This document shows, in pieces, positions 1-10,728 of a stretch of 64,000 nucleotides of DNA. The notes under the pieces were generated by a model that was given only the letters and a program-made list of their open reading frames with translations, searched no databases and was not told where the DNA came from. The position numbers and the translations under genes are program-made. The stretch comes from Dendrolimus kikuchii. Its lineage: Eukaryota; Arthropoda; Insecta; Lepidoptera; Lasiocampidae. The DNA lies in contig CM034411.1 in the NCBI GenBank assembly GCA_019925095.2, forward strand, positions 9,384,001 through 9,448,000. The letters run 5' to 3'. Position 1 is the stretch's first letter; every line of letters begins with the position of its first letter.

Positions 1-9
1 GCAGAGCAC

Positions 10-2217
10 ATGCGCAAGACCCTGACGAGGGTTTGCGACGCGGCGATGCCTCGCGTCTCCAAGCGGCAGCCTCCGTGCAAGCAGGTCCACTGGTGGACCG
101 AGGAGCTGGGCGAGATGCGAAAGGCAGTTCGCATCATCAGCCACAGGCTCAAACGCTGCAGGGCGCGCCGTCCTCCGGACTACGTCGCGGAAAATGGACT
201 CGTGGGAGAGTTTAGGGAGGCCAGAAAGGCCCTTTCGATTGCAATACTGCAAGCGAAAGCCCGGGCTCGGGCCGAGCTCCTCGAGACGCTCGATCGGGAC
301 CCTTGGGGGCGTCCGTACCGTGGGGCTCGCAACACGTTGCGGCCTTGCACATCCACGGTCACGGAAACGCTCGAACCCGAGGTGCTCCGGTCGGTTATCG
401 ACGGGCTCTTCCCGGATCCGGGAAACTTCACTCCCCCCAGTATGGGTCCACCCGTTCCCGACACTCCCACGGACGAGGAGCCTCACTCCATCTCCGAGGG
501 GGAACTAGACGTTGCCCTGGACCGGCTCCGGGGCAGGAAGACGGCACCGGGACCCGACGGGGTTCCAGGTCGACTCCTCTTCCTGGCCGCTAAACATCTA
601 CGCGGCCAGCTGCGGGAACTGTTCGAAGCCTGTATTCGCGCAGGTCGGCTCCCGTCGCAATGGAAGGAGGGTCGTTTGTGCCTGATTCCCAAGGGAGGTC
701 GGCCTCCCAACGATCCGTCCGCCTTCAGGCCCATAGTGCTGCTGAACGAGGTCGCTAAGGTCTTCGAAAAGATCTTGGCGGAGCGGCTCGTGAAGCATCT
801 CGACACTGTGGAGCCGGGGCTTTCAGAAACGCAGTTCGGGTTTCGGCGGAGGCGCTCCACGATGGACGCCTTCGAGACGCTGCGAACGTCAACGGACGAA
901 GCCGTCCAAGCGAAGGATGTCGTTCTTGCGGTGTCGCTAGATATAGCGAACGCCTTTAACAGCCTCCCTCATGAGACGATCAGGGAGGGGCTCCGCGCGC
1001 ATGGAGTCCCCCCGTACCTCACGAGGCTGTTGGGCGCGTACCTGCAGGATCGACATATCCTTTGGGAGGGCGGTGAGTCCGGCAATCCCGAGGTAGGTCG
1101 TCGACGCGTCGCGTGCGGCGTTCCACAGGGGTCGGTCCTCGGGCCGATTCTTTGGAACGTAGGTTATGACTGGATCCTTCGGGTTCCGGTCCTACCCGGG
1201 GTAGGGCTGATCTTGGCCGTTCCAGTCCAAGGGGTGGCCATTAGAGTAGGGCCCCAGATGAAATATCTGGGGCTAGTTCTCGATGGGAAATGGCTGTTCA
1301 AAGCGCACTTTGAGCAGCTAGTTCCCAAACTCGTCAAATCCGCGGGCGCACTCTCGAGGCTGCTTCCCAACGTAGGGGGCCCGGGAGTTGCGACGCGGAA
1401 ACTTTACTCTGGCATCCTGAGGAGTATGGCACTGTACGGTGCACCCGTCTGGTCCAATGCACTTCACCGCCACAACAGAACCCTGCTGCAACGGGCGCAG
1501 CAGGTTCTGGCCGTGAGGACCATACGGGGGTATCGCACAGTGTCGCGGACGGCGGCCACCCTCCTGGCAGGCGATCCGCCCTGGCATCTCCAGGCGGACG
1601 TCCTGACAGTGGTGCGCCGCACCCGGCAGGATGCCCTAGCTAGAGGCCTGACCTTCTGTCAGGTCGAAATCGAGGCGATCAGGAAGCGGGAAACCGCCTC
1701 CATGATCGCCGTCTGGTCTCAAGAGCTCGACAACCCTGCGGCCTATGGCGGCTACACGGTGGATGCAATCAGGCCACAGCTGACGGAATGGGTCAACCGC
1801 ACCAGCGGCACCCTGACCTTCAGGACGACACAGATACTTACCGGACACGGATGTTTCGATAAGTATCTGTGTCGCATTGTGGGCTGCTTGCCTTCCCCGG
1901 ACTGCCGCCAGTGCGGCGCGCCCGACACGGCGTTACACACGCTTGTCGAGTGCGCCGCATGAGCGCCGCAGCGTTTCGAACTTGAGACGCACGTAGGTCC
2001 AGTCGACTCGCTCTGCGACTTGGTCAAGGCCATGCTGCAGAGCAGCGACAATTGGGGGGCTGCGGTTACTTTTTGCGAGACAGTAATGTCACTCGAGGAG
2101 GCCGCAGAACGAGACAGGGAGAGAAGTCCTGCAGCGCGTGCCAATGCGTCTTCTCGAGGTCGCCGGCCTTCAGCTGGCACCCGGAGAGGCAGGTACGCGC
2201 ATTACTTCCCTCCCTGA
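10..2217 (+). pseudogene. R1-clade reverse transcriptase ORF, catalytic box deleted and one internal stop
   Basis: The frame is open to a TGA at 1960-1962 and then stays open in the same frame to 2217. Motifs in order: TAPGPDGVPG near 540-570, FRPIVLLN near 725, QFGFRRRRST near 832, SLDIANAFNSLP near 935-965, GVPQGSVLGP near 1117, MKYLGLVLDG near 1258, and a C-terminal cluster CLPSPDCRQCG...H...C near 1885-1957. The family's catalytic YADD box and the following motif should lie between GVPQGSVLGP and MKYLGL, but the sequence passes from GVGLI straight to LAVPVQG at about 1210-1220, so roughly 60-70 residues are missing without breaking the frame. The TGA follows ECAA, where R1 proteins usually have Trp. 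The Met at 10 is internal; the true start is outside the window. Confidence 0.88.
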
Positions 2218-2251
2218 GTTAGGTTCCGTTTCCCTGAGTTAGGTTCCGTTT
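2212..2251 (+). repeat. Two tandem 20-bp units in the LINE 3' UTR
   Basis: The unit CCCTGAGTTAGGTTCCGTTT occurs twice back to back, starting inside the stop region of the R1 reading frame. Short tandem duplications near the ORF end are common in LINE 3' UTRs. Confidence 0.8.
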
Positions 2252-2664
2252 ACCGCGGGGGGCCTTTAGCTTGCTAGGAGAGCAAAGGACCTTCTACCCC
2301 CGCATAACGAAGTGGGGTGTGTTCTCCCAGGGCACACTCCAGGCACTTTATTGCGCTGGATCGGCTGGGCGTAACTATGTTCTAAATCTCAGCCTTTCCA
2401 ACACATTCAAAGCGCAGGGTCGTCAGGGAGGAGGGGGTTTTTAGTGGGTATTGGGGTTGCTCGCCCGTGCAGCAACGCTCGGAGTCTTCCACACTATTCT
2501 GTGACGTCGATCGCGGACGGAGCGCTGCCAAGAGCATACTATTGCTGCAGTGTTATCGCCCCCGACCGACGCGTGTCGTTCCCCTAGCAACGACCCAGTT
2601 TGTGCGTAAATCGGTTAAGCATTTTCCCTCGCCTCAAAACAAAAAAAAAAAAAAAAAAAAAAAA

Positions 2665-2826
2665 CATTGTGATAAAACCTGCACATCCGAGGTAACCGAT
2701 GTGTCAAACCTGCCAAGCCGCCTTGGACAAGTGTGGCGGGTATACTGTCCATTCTCTAATAGTGGGAGGCCCGAGCCTAGCAGTGGAACGATTATGGCTT
2801 GTTATTATTATTATTTATTATTATCC
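2665..2826 (+). mobile_element. SINE-type 3' fragment with TTA microsatellite tail
   Basis: Directly after the R1 poly-A comes a segment (GTGATAAAACCTGCACAT, then CCTTGGACAAGTGTGGCGGG) ending in a TTATTATTATTA tail. The same core recurs near 22750-22830 behind a tRNA-like head and near 46950-47030. I read it as the body and 3' end of a lepidopteran tRNA-derived SINE. Confidence 0.6.
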
Positions 2827-2956
2827 ATAACATATAAAAAAAATCCAAGTCTGTGGCAATCCACAAATTATAAAGTTTCGTAGAGGCATGGAAAAAGAAT
2901 ACTAATTATTGGCCACTGTTGTCGTTAGTTGGATATGAAACCATACATAATCATTT

Positions 2957-3091
2957 ATGGCCGGTTCCTATATCTTACCAACCGTTCATTTGTCTTACTA
3001 TAAAATTTGACAATGCTCCATACAAGTAATATCTAAATTCAACTGATGGTAAGGCAAGTAAATGAACAGTAACGTGTAGAAACCGACCGTT
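2957..3091. mobile_element. Short MITE with imperfect terminal inverted repeats
   Basis: The left end GGCCGGTTCCTATATCTTAC matches the reverse complement of the right end (GGTCGGTTTCTA..GTTACTG..) over about 40 bp with gaps. The element is about 135 bp and non-coding. Related ends recur at 4606 and 5090 and, without the GGCCGG end, at 27870-27960. Confidence 0.6.
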
Positions 3092-3321
3092 AACGGAATA
3101 TACCGCATATTTCAAAAACGACTGAATAGATATTGTTCAAAACAATTTTCTTTGAAAGTATTTTTGAAGCTTAACAACTATATTTTACAATTTTCATAGT
3201 TCAAGTTTTAATACAATTTTTACAATTTTGGAAGCTAATATAACTTTCATCATCATTTAAGTTAATGATACAGTTGTTAATTAACTTAACTTACATTTTA
3301 TTTATGCACGACTTTCTATAC

Positions 3322-3781
3322 TGTTACGAGTGCGGGACTCGAATTAGAATGCCGTTGGAATTACTATAGAATTTATTAGAACTATACAAACACGTATAAC
3401 ATATGTACAAATATAACTGGACACAAGCAGTACCAACTGCACAATTCAATAACACGCGCAAAGTCCGTCACTATACAGCTTATCGAATGTACTCACGTCT
3501 TGCTTCTATCGTAATCGTCGCTGACTGCCTCACCCCTCCGTTCGGGCATTGTTTTATACAAATACATACAATATGTCTACCTGCCAAGCGTCGACGCAAT
3601 TTCATTTCGATTAGCAACGTAATCCGCACACCTGTTTAATTATTCCTGCGAACGGCCATAAACTAGTACAATACACAATAGACTATTTTTCTAAGTAAAC
3701 AAAAGAAGTTCAAATGCGAGAAGGTAATAAACTGTACTTTATGGCAGGCAGGTGTGCATTCACTTTTTTCAGCATGTAACA
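3322..3781 (-). mobile_element. Solo LTR, TGTTAC...GTAACA family, TSD ATAC
   Basis: A 460-bp segment with ends TGTTAC and GTAACA is flanked by perfect 4-bp copies ATAC at 3318-3321 and 3782-3785. The same family is found at 19225, 47444 and 58747. Read on the minus strand it carries AATAAA near its 3' end. There is no internal retroelement sequence, so it is a recombined solo LTR. The 4-bp duplication suits Ty3/gypsy-type elements. Confidence 0.82.
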
Positions 3782-4079
3782 ATACTATGTATTATTTTAC
3801 TATAGCTATTCTTTAAGTAAAATGTATTATGTTCTTTGAGAAATAAACATTTAAAGCCTAAACCTAAAACTGTTGCTGAATCATGTAGTGCATGCTCACT
3901 GTTAGTATTTGAATAGATATTGAGCTACCGCTGCTAAACCGGTCCAAGCAGTAGCTCACCCACGCCAACGACTTGCGCTCTACAAGCGGAGTTCTCTTAA
4001 GCGTGCTCCATCTTCGACGACATGCATCATCGTCCGACATTAGGCGTAGTGAAACGCGAACCTATTTATCATAAAAAAA

Positions 4080-4573
4080 AAACAAAGCCTAAGTTAGGCC
4101 GCACATCGAGTACTAGTCGCACCTATGGGCCGGAGAAGCTGATTGCTAGCATGAACCCCTCTACTTCATCCAGTGTCGCACCGTTTGTATAGTCGACGAT
4201 CCCATTCTAACAAATGGTTTAGAATAGCTTAGCTTAGATGGACTTTGGGTCTCTCTGCATTTTCTACCGCCAGTGTAATGGGGAGTGTCCAGGAATTGTT
4301 TGATCTGGTGCGAACGCCACTGTTTCCTCGACAGAATGTTTACAATTACTCAACGGTTCTCTAGAACTTTTATTCCGTGTACAACAACAACTTGGAAGAA
4401 TCTTCCTGCCGCAGTTTTCCTTCTGCGCTACGATATGGGCCATATAAGAAGGGTATTATAAAATTTCTTCGAGGCAGCTTGGTATTGCAAACGTCCATAG
4501 GTTACGGTGACCACTTTTCATCAGATAGAGAGTCTGCCTGTTTGCCAGCTCTTGGCAATAAAAAAATTGAACA
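4080..4573 (+). pseudogene. CR1/Jockey-like LINE C-terminus with 3' tail, decayed
   Basis: Across shifting frames the sequence preserves typical LINE C-terminal wording: SLCIFYRQCNGEC near 4240, then SRTFIP, LPAAVFPSA, RYGPYKKG and FLRG between 4360 and 4485, then LGIANVHRLR near 4487-4517, followed by a 3' UTR and GCAATAAAAAA at 4554-4565. Stops and frameshifts break it. From the TTGGTATTGC box (4489) onward the tail is nearly the same as the end of the abundant 0.3-kb repeat family in this window, which makes this the likely LINE relative of that SINE-like family. Confidence 0.65.
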
Positions 4574-4604
4574 CGAGTTTCGTAGGTATTAAGCCACCAA
4601 GACT

Positions 4605-5096
4605 TAGGCCGGTTTTTAATTCTTAAAGTTTGACATAAGCTCTTTACAAGTAATATCAAAATTCAACCGATAGTAGCGCAAGTTAATGAATAATAAGGGG
4701 CCCTCCATAACTTTTATCACACATTGAGGGGGGGGGGGGGAGGTTGTCGATGAATTGTGACACTGTGTGACAAGCGGTGGGAGGGGTCTTAAATTGCAAG
4801 ACGTCATGTTTCTAAATCTAATATATTTAAGCCTTAAAACACAAACTTTGAACTATTAACGGAAAAATTCACAATATTTCCAACTCTATCTGTATGAACA
4901 TAGTGTTTAAATGATTAAATATTATTTAAATGAAAATTAAACTAATTACGGAACTGCTGTTTTGATTTAATAATTTCTTGTTGTAAAATTGCAAAATATG
5001 TGACCAGCTTTGACAAGGACGGGGGATGGGTCAAAAAGTCATGAAATTAGTGTGACGTGATTTGTGGATGACCCCTAACATATAGGAACCGGCCTT
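4605..5096. mobile_element. Larger MITE with GGCCGG ends and nested inverted repeats
   Basis: The left end AGGCCGGTTTTTA and the right end TAGGAACCGGCCTT are inverted copies related to the MITE at 2957. Inside, a poly-G tract (about 4729-4740), GGGAGGGG near 4781 and GACGGGGGATGGGTCAAAAA near 5019, and the TCACGTCACAC-type motif on the reverse strand, suggest a second, nested inverted-repeat element. No coding capacity. Confidence 0.5.
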
Positions 5097-6440
5097 GTGG
5101 TATATCCAGTTAACGCTATATCCCGATAAATCCAGACGTAATTCCGGTCAAGGTAGTTTATACTTCATTACATTAGTTGGCGGAGTGCTTATCGGATAAT
5201 TCCGGAACAGGAGTAGTCTTATTGATTCCTAGCATTTGCTAATGGAATAGTTCTCGCTCCAATAATGCTTTTTGATTCCATAACAGGTAGGTACACACCT
5301 GCAACTTGCTTTACGGGAACCTTGGATTATATTTATTTATATGGAAAAGTTACAGCAAAATATATTTGGATAGATAACTACAATTAACAAAAGAAAGTCA
5401 ATGACAGGTTTTCACGAATAAGCTATTGATTATAAGTAACATGCAGACGTAAAAAAGGCACCGAGATACTTAGTCACTGTTGAAAAATTTAAGGTTTAGG
5501 GGTGACTTTGCAAACGGTGGTTTGGCTTCTGAAATACTGATCACAAACGGGTCGGTATCATCGTATTTACTTACATGGTTTAAACAATTACTTGCTCGCA
5601 TTAGAAATGAATCTTGTCTGTAATTGGTAAAACTTAAAGGTACTGTAGTGGAACACTTGCAAGCCAATACGCTGTACAATAATTGAGGTCGAAAACGATT
5701 CCCGAAACGCACAAAGAATATATACAAATTTCCAACAATAAATGGGTCTGCGAGTAGTGTTGGCAGTACATGATTTTAAAATGAGTTTGCAAGAGTAGAA
5801 TGACATTTCGTGCTGAACCAGTATAATGTATCACTTTAAATGAGGCGAGGACGTTTGTACGGTTTGTACCGCGGCAGTACATTTGAAGCGACGAGGTCGG
5901 TGAGGCGGTGAGCGTCATTCCTTCATTTGTCTCGTTCAAAACTAGTTCGGAAATATTCTTTAAGAATCGGATGTGCTCGGCCTTGGTTACCTCATTTTAC
6001 TAACAGTCGTACTATGACATTGTCATGTTGTCCCTCTTTGTCATGTCAATATCCGTATAGGCGTTATTGTAGTGTTGTAGCACAAGCCTCGTTCCGTCCT
6101 TCCTCTTACTTTTGAGTAGTAGCGCGACAAAAATGTTGAAGTTCATTCAAATTTTAAGCCGCATCAGTACAAATGTACTTTGTACGGGACAAATGTACTG
6201 GTTCACACGTGTACTGCTCATCGCTACATGTGAGGAACAACATTAACTTCGCTGGAAACTCTTCCTTTGAGACGGAGGAGCATTCCATCTCGCTCCTTCA
6301 CCCTATGCAGGTCACTCTTAAGTACATTTATAGGTTGAATAAAGAATTTGCTGGAATATTAAAGTGGAGCTTGCTTAAAACTGGACAATCGATTTCAGAA
6401 GAGATAATATGTACCTATATCTTCTGAACACTAAGAAGAC
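5097..6440. other. No recognised gene
   Basis: AT-rich sequence between repeat copies. Open frames at 5634-5939 (minus) and 6173-6427 (plus) have no motif I know and no paired splice signals in phase with Gfrl. I see no supported feature. Confidence 0.5.
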
Positions 6441-6444
6441 ATTA

Positions 6445-6732
6445 ATCCATGCAGGAATGGAGAAAGAGTATTAATTCTTGGGGTCGGGCAGCCTTTCTTT
6501 CGAGGCGATAAAACTACCCACAACCAAGTGGCTAGGCAGTTCATCTTCAGGATGGTCACAACCTGTAGTCTGGATGTTATGGCAACAGTGGTCAGGTTCC
6601 AGTCCCAGTCCACCTTCGAGGCCCGCACACATATTTAGCACCTTTGGTGTTGCAAATATCCACAGGCGACGATAACCACTCTACATCACATGCGGCGTCA
6701 GCCTGTCTGCTGTAGTCCAGCAATAAAAAAAA
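6445..6732 (+). mobile_element. SINE-like 0.3-kb repeat, diverged copy
   Basis: Begins with the family head CCATGCAGGAATGGAGAAAG, contains the AGGCGATAAAACTACCCACA block, and ends with TTGGTGTTGCAAATATCCA, CTGCCTGTCTGCTG-like sequence and CAATAAAAAAAA. More diverged than the copies at 9061, 38295 and 39193. Confidence 0.8.
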
Positions 6733-7586
6733 CCAAATAAATATTTTGACAAAATATGAACATTAGAATTACATTTTTAATATACATAGTTTATGCTTAA
6801 TGATATTTTGATACGATAATTACACATATTCAATAGTAAAATCTCAAATAAACATTGTTAAATACTTTTGTATTTGTCAAACATGTTTTTAACCTAATAC
6901 AGATACCAAGATCTATAGATCTTGTCGAAACTATGTAAAGTTGATTTATTGAGAGAAAGTTAATTCAATAATCATTATATTATTATTCAAATGATAAAAT
7001 AATAAATTGACATGTAACCTAGATTAAATTCTATGTTAGATTTAGGTATCATAATTATATTGCAAACCAGTACCGGAGAATATAGATGTACTTAACGACT
7101 AATTGCAACATCTTCATAATTATGTTACCTATATTTGCAATAAATCGATTTGGAATTGACACATTCTGTTGTCTGATATACAGACAGACATAAGTCTACC
7201 AACATGACATTGTGAATACCAAAATAAACTATCTTATTCTGCTATGTACTTTTAATTTCGTTCTTATAAAATTAAGAACAATTATATATGTGGGTGTGTG
7301 TTATATAAATAACAGTGCGCCATCCGTCCGTCTCAGGGTGCAGTTGAAAACCAGCGTCAAACACTGGTGTCTGGCATTTGCTGAACTGCGCCCATTTGGT
7401 ACCATCGCGAGATATACTGCTTGTTACGTATTTAGTGTGTTATATCCTTTTTTTTTTCAAAATGTGTTATGTCTCGCAATGTGTTATAAATGTTTTTCCT
7501 TTCTTTCTTTAATCTTCTTTTTTCTAATAGTAAACTCAGAACCCGTTTAACTGAATGAGCGATAGCATAAAATTAACATTACTCAC
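6733..7586. other. AT-rich intron or 3' flank, nothing recognised
   Basis: Lies downstream of the last visible Gfrl exon on the minus strand. The donor at 7585-7586 means the gene continues to lower coordinates, but I could not find another cysteine-rich in-phase exon here. Confidence 0.4.
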
Positions 7587-7714
7587 CGACGCACGGGTTA
7601 TGGTTCACAACGGCGAAGATCCTGTCGCAGCGTTTCTTCATGTGGGTATTAGGGCAGATGCATCCGAAGAGTGGGGATAAACGGAGACCTGCCCAGGCTT
7701 CGCGGCAGGATTCC
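7587..7714 (-). CDS. Gfrl: GDNF-family receptor-like, visible exon 4 (end of second GAS1 repeat)
   Basis: A 128-nt exon with acceptor AAG before 7714 and donor GTGAGT after 7587. It enters in phase 2 (one base completes Arg), carries 42 full codons and leaves in phase 1. The peptide reads ESCREAWAGLRLSPLFGC, then ICPNTHMKKRCDRIF, then VVNHNPCV. The spacing of cysteines ending in NPCV is the closing half of a GDNF/GAS1 repeat and pairs with exon 3. GDNF receptor alpha-like proteins are cell-surface co-receptors; in flies Gfrl is neural. The downstream exons, probably with the third repeat and the membrane anchor, are not seen. Confidence 0.85.
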
Positions 7715-8095
7715 CTTGATAAACAGTTTCACGTTTTTAGTCTAAAAGTTGATTTCGTTCATCCAGCTACTGACTTCAAATGCGAAGGAAGCCAGTGCTG
7801 ACTTCATACTGGTATCGTGTAAATTGATTTGAAGTCAGTACAGCGCTACCAAATCAGTTGCTGGATCAATGTAAATCATCCTTAAGGCCGTGGTCTCTCA
7901 CAGATGCTAAAAGCGGCATCTAGCACCAATTAACATTGTACACTGATTTTGGCGTTTGATTGACGTTATAGCGACGCTCATTCTAGAAACGTCTAGATGC
8001 GCGTCAGTTTTTGACAGATTAATTGTCAAAGCGATGTCCTTACGCTGGGTTGCTCAGGAATGATCGCGGACGTGGTGTACCACGTATATATATAT

Positions 8096-8636
8096 ACAAA
8101 AAAAGTGGTCCGACCTTTTGACCAGACCCATCGATTCTTATTTATTTCGATGCGCTGAATCCGATTCTGGGGTTAGTTTGGTCTATGTACCCATAAAATT
8201 TTGAATATATTGCATCGCATGAAATGGCAAAAAATTAGTTTTGCTGATTAAAAAAGTTTTAAGAAGCTACATCAAGTATGAATTTTATGTATTTCGATCC
8301 GCCAGATCTGAATCTCAAGACCATTTGGCCCATAAGCCCTCGAAAATCCAAGTATATTGCAAAAAACACCCCTGAAAATTGCTAAAAATTACAAAAAATT
8401 TGCGTAGTCAGAATCAGCGTATCGAAATATATATAAAATCATACTAGACCTAGTTCCATAAAATTATTTTAATCGGCAATACTGTAATTTTTTGCGGTTT
8501 TTTGCAATCTACTTAAAATGTTGAGAGTGTATGGACTGAACTGCCCCCAGTTTCGGATTCAGCGCATCGAAATATGTAAATAAGAATAGATGGGTCTAGT
8601 CAAAAGTACAGACCACATTTTTTGTTGGGCGGTGTA
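8096..8636. mobile_element. MITE with about 110-bp terminal inverted repeats
   Basis: The left arm (CAAAAAAAGTGGTCCGACC, then TTTCGATGCGCTGAATCCGA) is the inverted copy of the right arm (TCGGATTCAGCGCATCGAAA to CACATTTTTTGTTGGGCGGTG). The interior is AT-rich and non-coding. A shorter relative is at 48303-48515. The far left end is degenerate. Confidence 0.75.
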
Positions 8637-8689
8637 ATTATTACAACAGGGGAGCGGACTGTACATGAGATACTTATTATAATATTGCA

Positions 8690-8945
8690 AAACGTCCTTG
8701 CCTCATAGATTTGGTACGAGCATATCTATTTATGACGTCATAAGTACATACATACATACATACATAGCTTTACGCCAGTTCCCTTGCGGGGTAGGCACGA
8801 ACAACAGAGCGCCATTCAGGCTTATTCTTACACACCTCACTCGCTTCTTTGACATTCATAGCTCTTGTTATGCACGCTCGTCTGTTCTTGACGTCATAAG
8901 TAGGTATAAGTAAATAGAATCAAATAGCGCAAAAAGTAAATACAA
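8690..8945 (+). mobile_element. CRE-palindrome MITE, split by an RTE fragment
   Basis: The family core GCCTCATAGATTTGGTACGA, a TGACGTCATAAGTA block and the AGTAAATAGAATCAAATAGCGC end match copies at 18268-18358 (minus) and 19085-19180 (plus). The TGACGTCATAAGTA block is present twice because an RTE fragment inserted in it. Confidence 0.7.
8747..8888 (-). mobile_element. RTE-like LINE 3' fragment, TSD TGACGTCATAAGTA
   Basis: On the minus strand it encodes the LINE C-terminal end (EVCKNKPEWR-type wording, then YPARE) and ends in a TATG-repeat tail (CATACATACATACATA on plus). Perfect 14-bp target duplications lie at 8733-8746 and 8889-8902. A 5'-truncated insertion. Confidence 0.82.
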
Positions 8946-9060
8946 ATATTTCTATAACAATATTTTAAAAGTTAGATGATAAGATATTAGATTAACGCCT
9001 GTTCTTTTATATATTACGCAAAAAATTTACAATTATTGTGATATGTCTTTTCTCTCTTAT

Positions 9061-9384
9061 CCGTGCAGGAACGGAGAAAGCATACAATTTCCTGCGGCCG
9101 GGCGGCCTGTCGTAAGAGGCGACTTGGCGACTTAACAACCCACAGCCAGGTGGTAGGGCATTTGCCCGACTGGATGGTTACCACCCCTGGTCTAAAGTAT
9201 TTCGCCATAACAACCTTGAGTTGTGTTCCGGCATTAGTGACCAGGTTCCAGTTTCCTTTAAGAGAGCAGCAGCGCATTTGTAGCAGCTTTGGTGTTGCAA
9301 ATGTCCATAGGCGATGGTAACCTCTTTCCATCAAGTGGACCGTCTGCCTGTCTGCTGATGTCCTGCAATAAAAAATAAAAAAAA
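9061..9384 (+). mobile_element. SINE-like 0.3-kb repeat, full copy
   Basis: Head CCGTGCAGGAACGGAGAAAG, middle CGGCCGGGCGGCCTGTCGTA and AGCCAGGTGGTAGGGCATTT, tail TTGGTGTTGCAAATGTCCAT and CTGCCTGTCTGCTG, ending CAATAAAAAATAAAAAAAA. One frame stays open for 85 codons, ending FGVANVHRRW, which echoes the C-terminus of a LINE. Confidence 0.88.
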
Positions 9385-9893
9385 TGTGTCCGCATCCCTA
9401 TTTATGTATTTATATGTTAAACTACAAGAGTTATGATCTAAAAGGTGTTTAGAATCATTAATCGAACAATTATGTTCTTATCATTTCGAAGCCTATAAGC
9501 TAAATAAAGTGTATTATTCGATTTTAACTTACAATAATTAATAGTCAAAAGCATTGAGATTAATTAATCGTTTGATCTCCGCCTCATTGTTCGCTGATTT
9601 CTCAAAGATTAAATATTCAACAGAGGTGTGTTTAAATTAAATCTGCCTATCTCTTAGCATGTTAACGACAGGTGTATATTGTCAATGGTTTACCATAAGA
9701 CGTGCATTTTAACATACACGTGTATAAGCTGTGAGTTTTGATAATTAATATGTTCTGTAAGCACTATGAGGGCTTTAATGAATAAATAAATAATAGATGG
9801 CGCCACAAGTCATTATTATGTTGCTTTTTGAAGTTTTATCATTTATAACATATTTTAAACTAAATAATTTAAGACTTGAAAATATTTAATTGT

Positions 9894-10110
9894 AAACCCA
9901 CAGTTAGGATGGTTACCACCCCTGGTCTACAATATGCCACCACAACAACCTTGAGATGTGTTCAGGCATGAGTAGCCTAGTTCCTTACTTTTATTCGAGG
10001 TCGGCACAGCATTAGTAGTAGCTTTGGTGTTGCAAATATCCATAGACGACAGTAACCACTTTCTATCAGATGAGTCATCAACTTATCTGCTTTCTAAAGC
10101 AATAAAAAAT
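9894..10110 (+). mobile_element. SINE-like 0.3-kb repeat, 5'-truncated
   Basis: Starts inside the family body (CCCACAGTTAGGATGGTTAC) and runs to GCAATAAAAAA. Diverged. Confidence 0.75.
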
Positions 10111-10583
10111 GTAGTCTAAAAATATGGTTTAGACAATAAAACTTTAGAAAGTGTGAGCAAATTAATCTGTGGCTCCATCTAGTAGTATACAGCTTAAGAG
10201 TTTCTTAAAGTTACACTTTTTACATGGTGCTTGTCGTTGTAAGTATTCTTGTTTCATTAAAACGAAGTTCTTCCTATTCTTATTGTTTTAACGTTCGTCA
10301 GCTAATTATGTGATGCATGTGCTGGTACTATCGTTATTAACGTTTTACTGAGGTCTAGAATACCAGGGAATCTAAAAAGATAAAACTCAAAGGGATGTGG
10401 ATAATTGGGTATTATATTAGCCCCTAATTTGGAACAAAATCTATTTAGTCGCTCAAGTATAACTGTTAAACTTAATAAAGATACTTTGACTAATAGCCAG
10501 GGTAATACGAAAGTTTTTTGCCCACAAATCACAACACCCAGACGTGATTGCTGTGATAATTTTAAATTATGTCAACTGCTTAC

Positions 10584-10728
10584 CTATCATCCATACGACA
10601 TTCTCCATCACGGACCTTGCAAGCATTCTTGAATCGGTCAAACAGCACGGAACAAGCCTTCTCGTTGTGGCAGACGCTCAGAGCATAGGTGCAAGTGGGC
10701 AGAGTCTCAACAGGGTATGGGTCTTTTT
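10584..10728 (-). CDS. Gfrl: GDNF-family receptor-like, visible exon 3 (start of second GAS1 repeat)
   Basis: A 145-nt exon with acceptor TTCTTAG before 10728 and donor GTAAGC after 10584. It enters in phase 1 (the carried G plus AA gives Glu), holds 47 full codons and exits in phase 2 with AG, which the next exon completes to Arg. The peptide contains PVETLPTCTYALSVCHNEK, then ACSVLFDRFKNACKVRDGEC. The pattern C-x5-C-x5-C-x9-C is the opening half of a GDNF/GAS1 repeat. Phase agreement on both sides, and a GC content well above the flanks, support a real coding exon. Confidence 0.85.

Larger units (their letters stand above)
1..2664 (+). mobile_element. R1-clade non-LTR retrotransposon (LINE), 5' cut by window edge
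   Basis: Seen: a long GC-rich reading frame with R1-type reverse transcriptase motifs and a C-terminal CCHC-like cysteine cluster, then about 420 bp of non-coding sequence, then a run of 24 A at 2641-2664. That order (RT, cysteine cluster, 3' UTR, poly-A) is the 3' half of an R1-clade LINE. The ORF1 and endonuclease parts would lie left of the window. The base composition is far more GC-rich than the AT-rich neighbourhood, as expected for a recently arrived element. No 28S rDNA sequence is visible at the 3' end, so this is not at the canonical R1 site. The copy is dead: see the ORF entry. Confidence 0.85.
7715..10583 (-). other. Gfrl intron, 2869 bp
   Basis: Bounded by donor GTAAGC (10583 downward) and the acceptor at 7715-7716. 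It contains an inverted-repeat MITE (8096-8636), a CRE-type MITE split by an RTE fragment (8690-8945) and two copies of the SINE-like repeat. 10111-10583 shows nothing recognisable. Confidence 0.75.

Noticed and set aside
5634..5939. A further Gfrl exon downstream of 7587
   Set aside because: No cysteine pattern and no in-phase acceptor/donor pair.
9063..9320. 85-codon open frame in the SINE-like repeat as a gene
   Set aside because: The same frame recurs in several repeat copies with stops in others; best explained by shared LINE ancestry.
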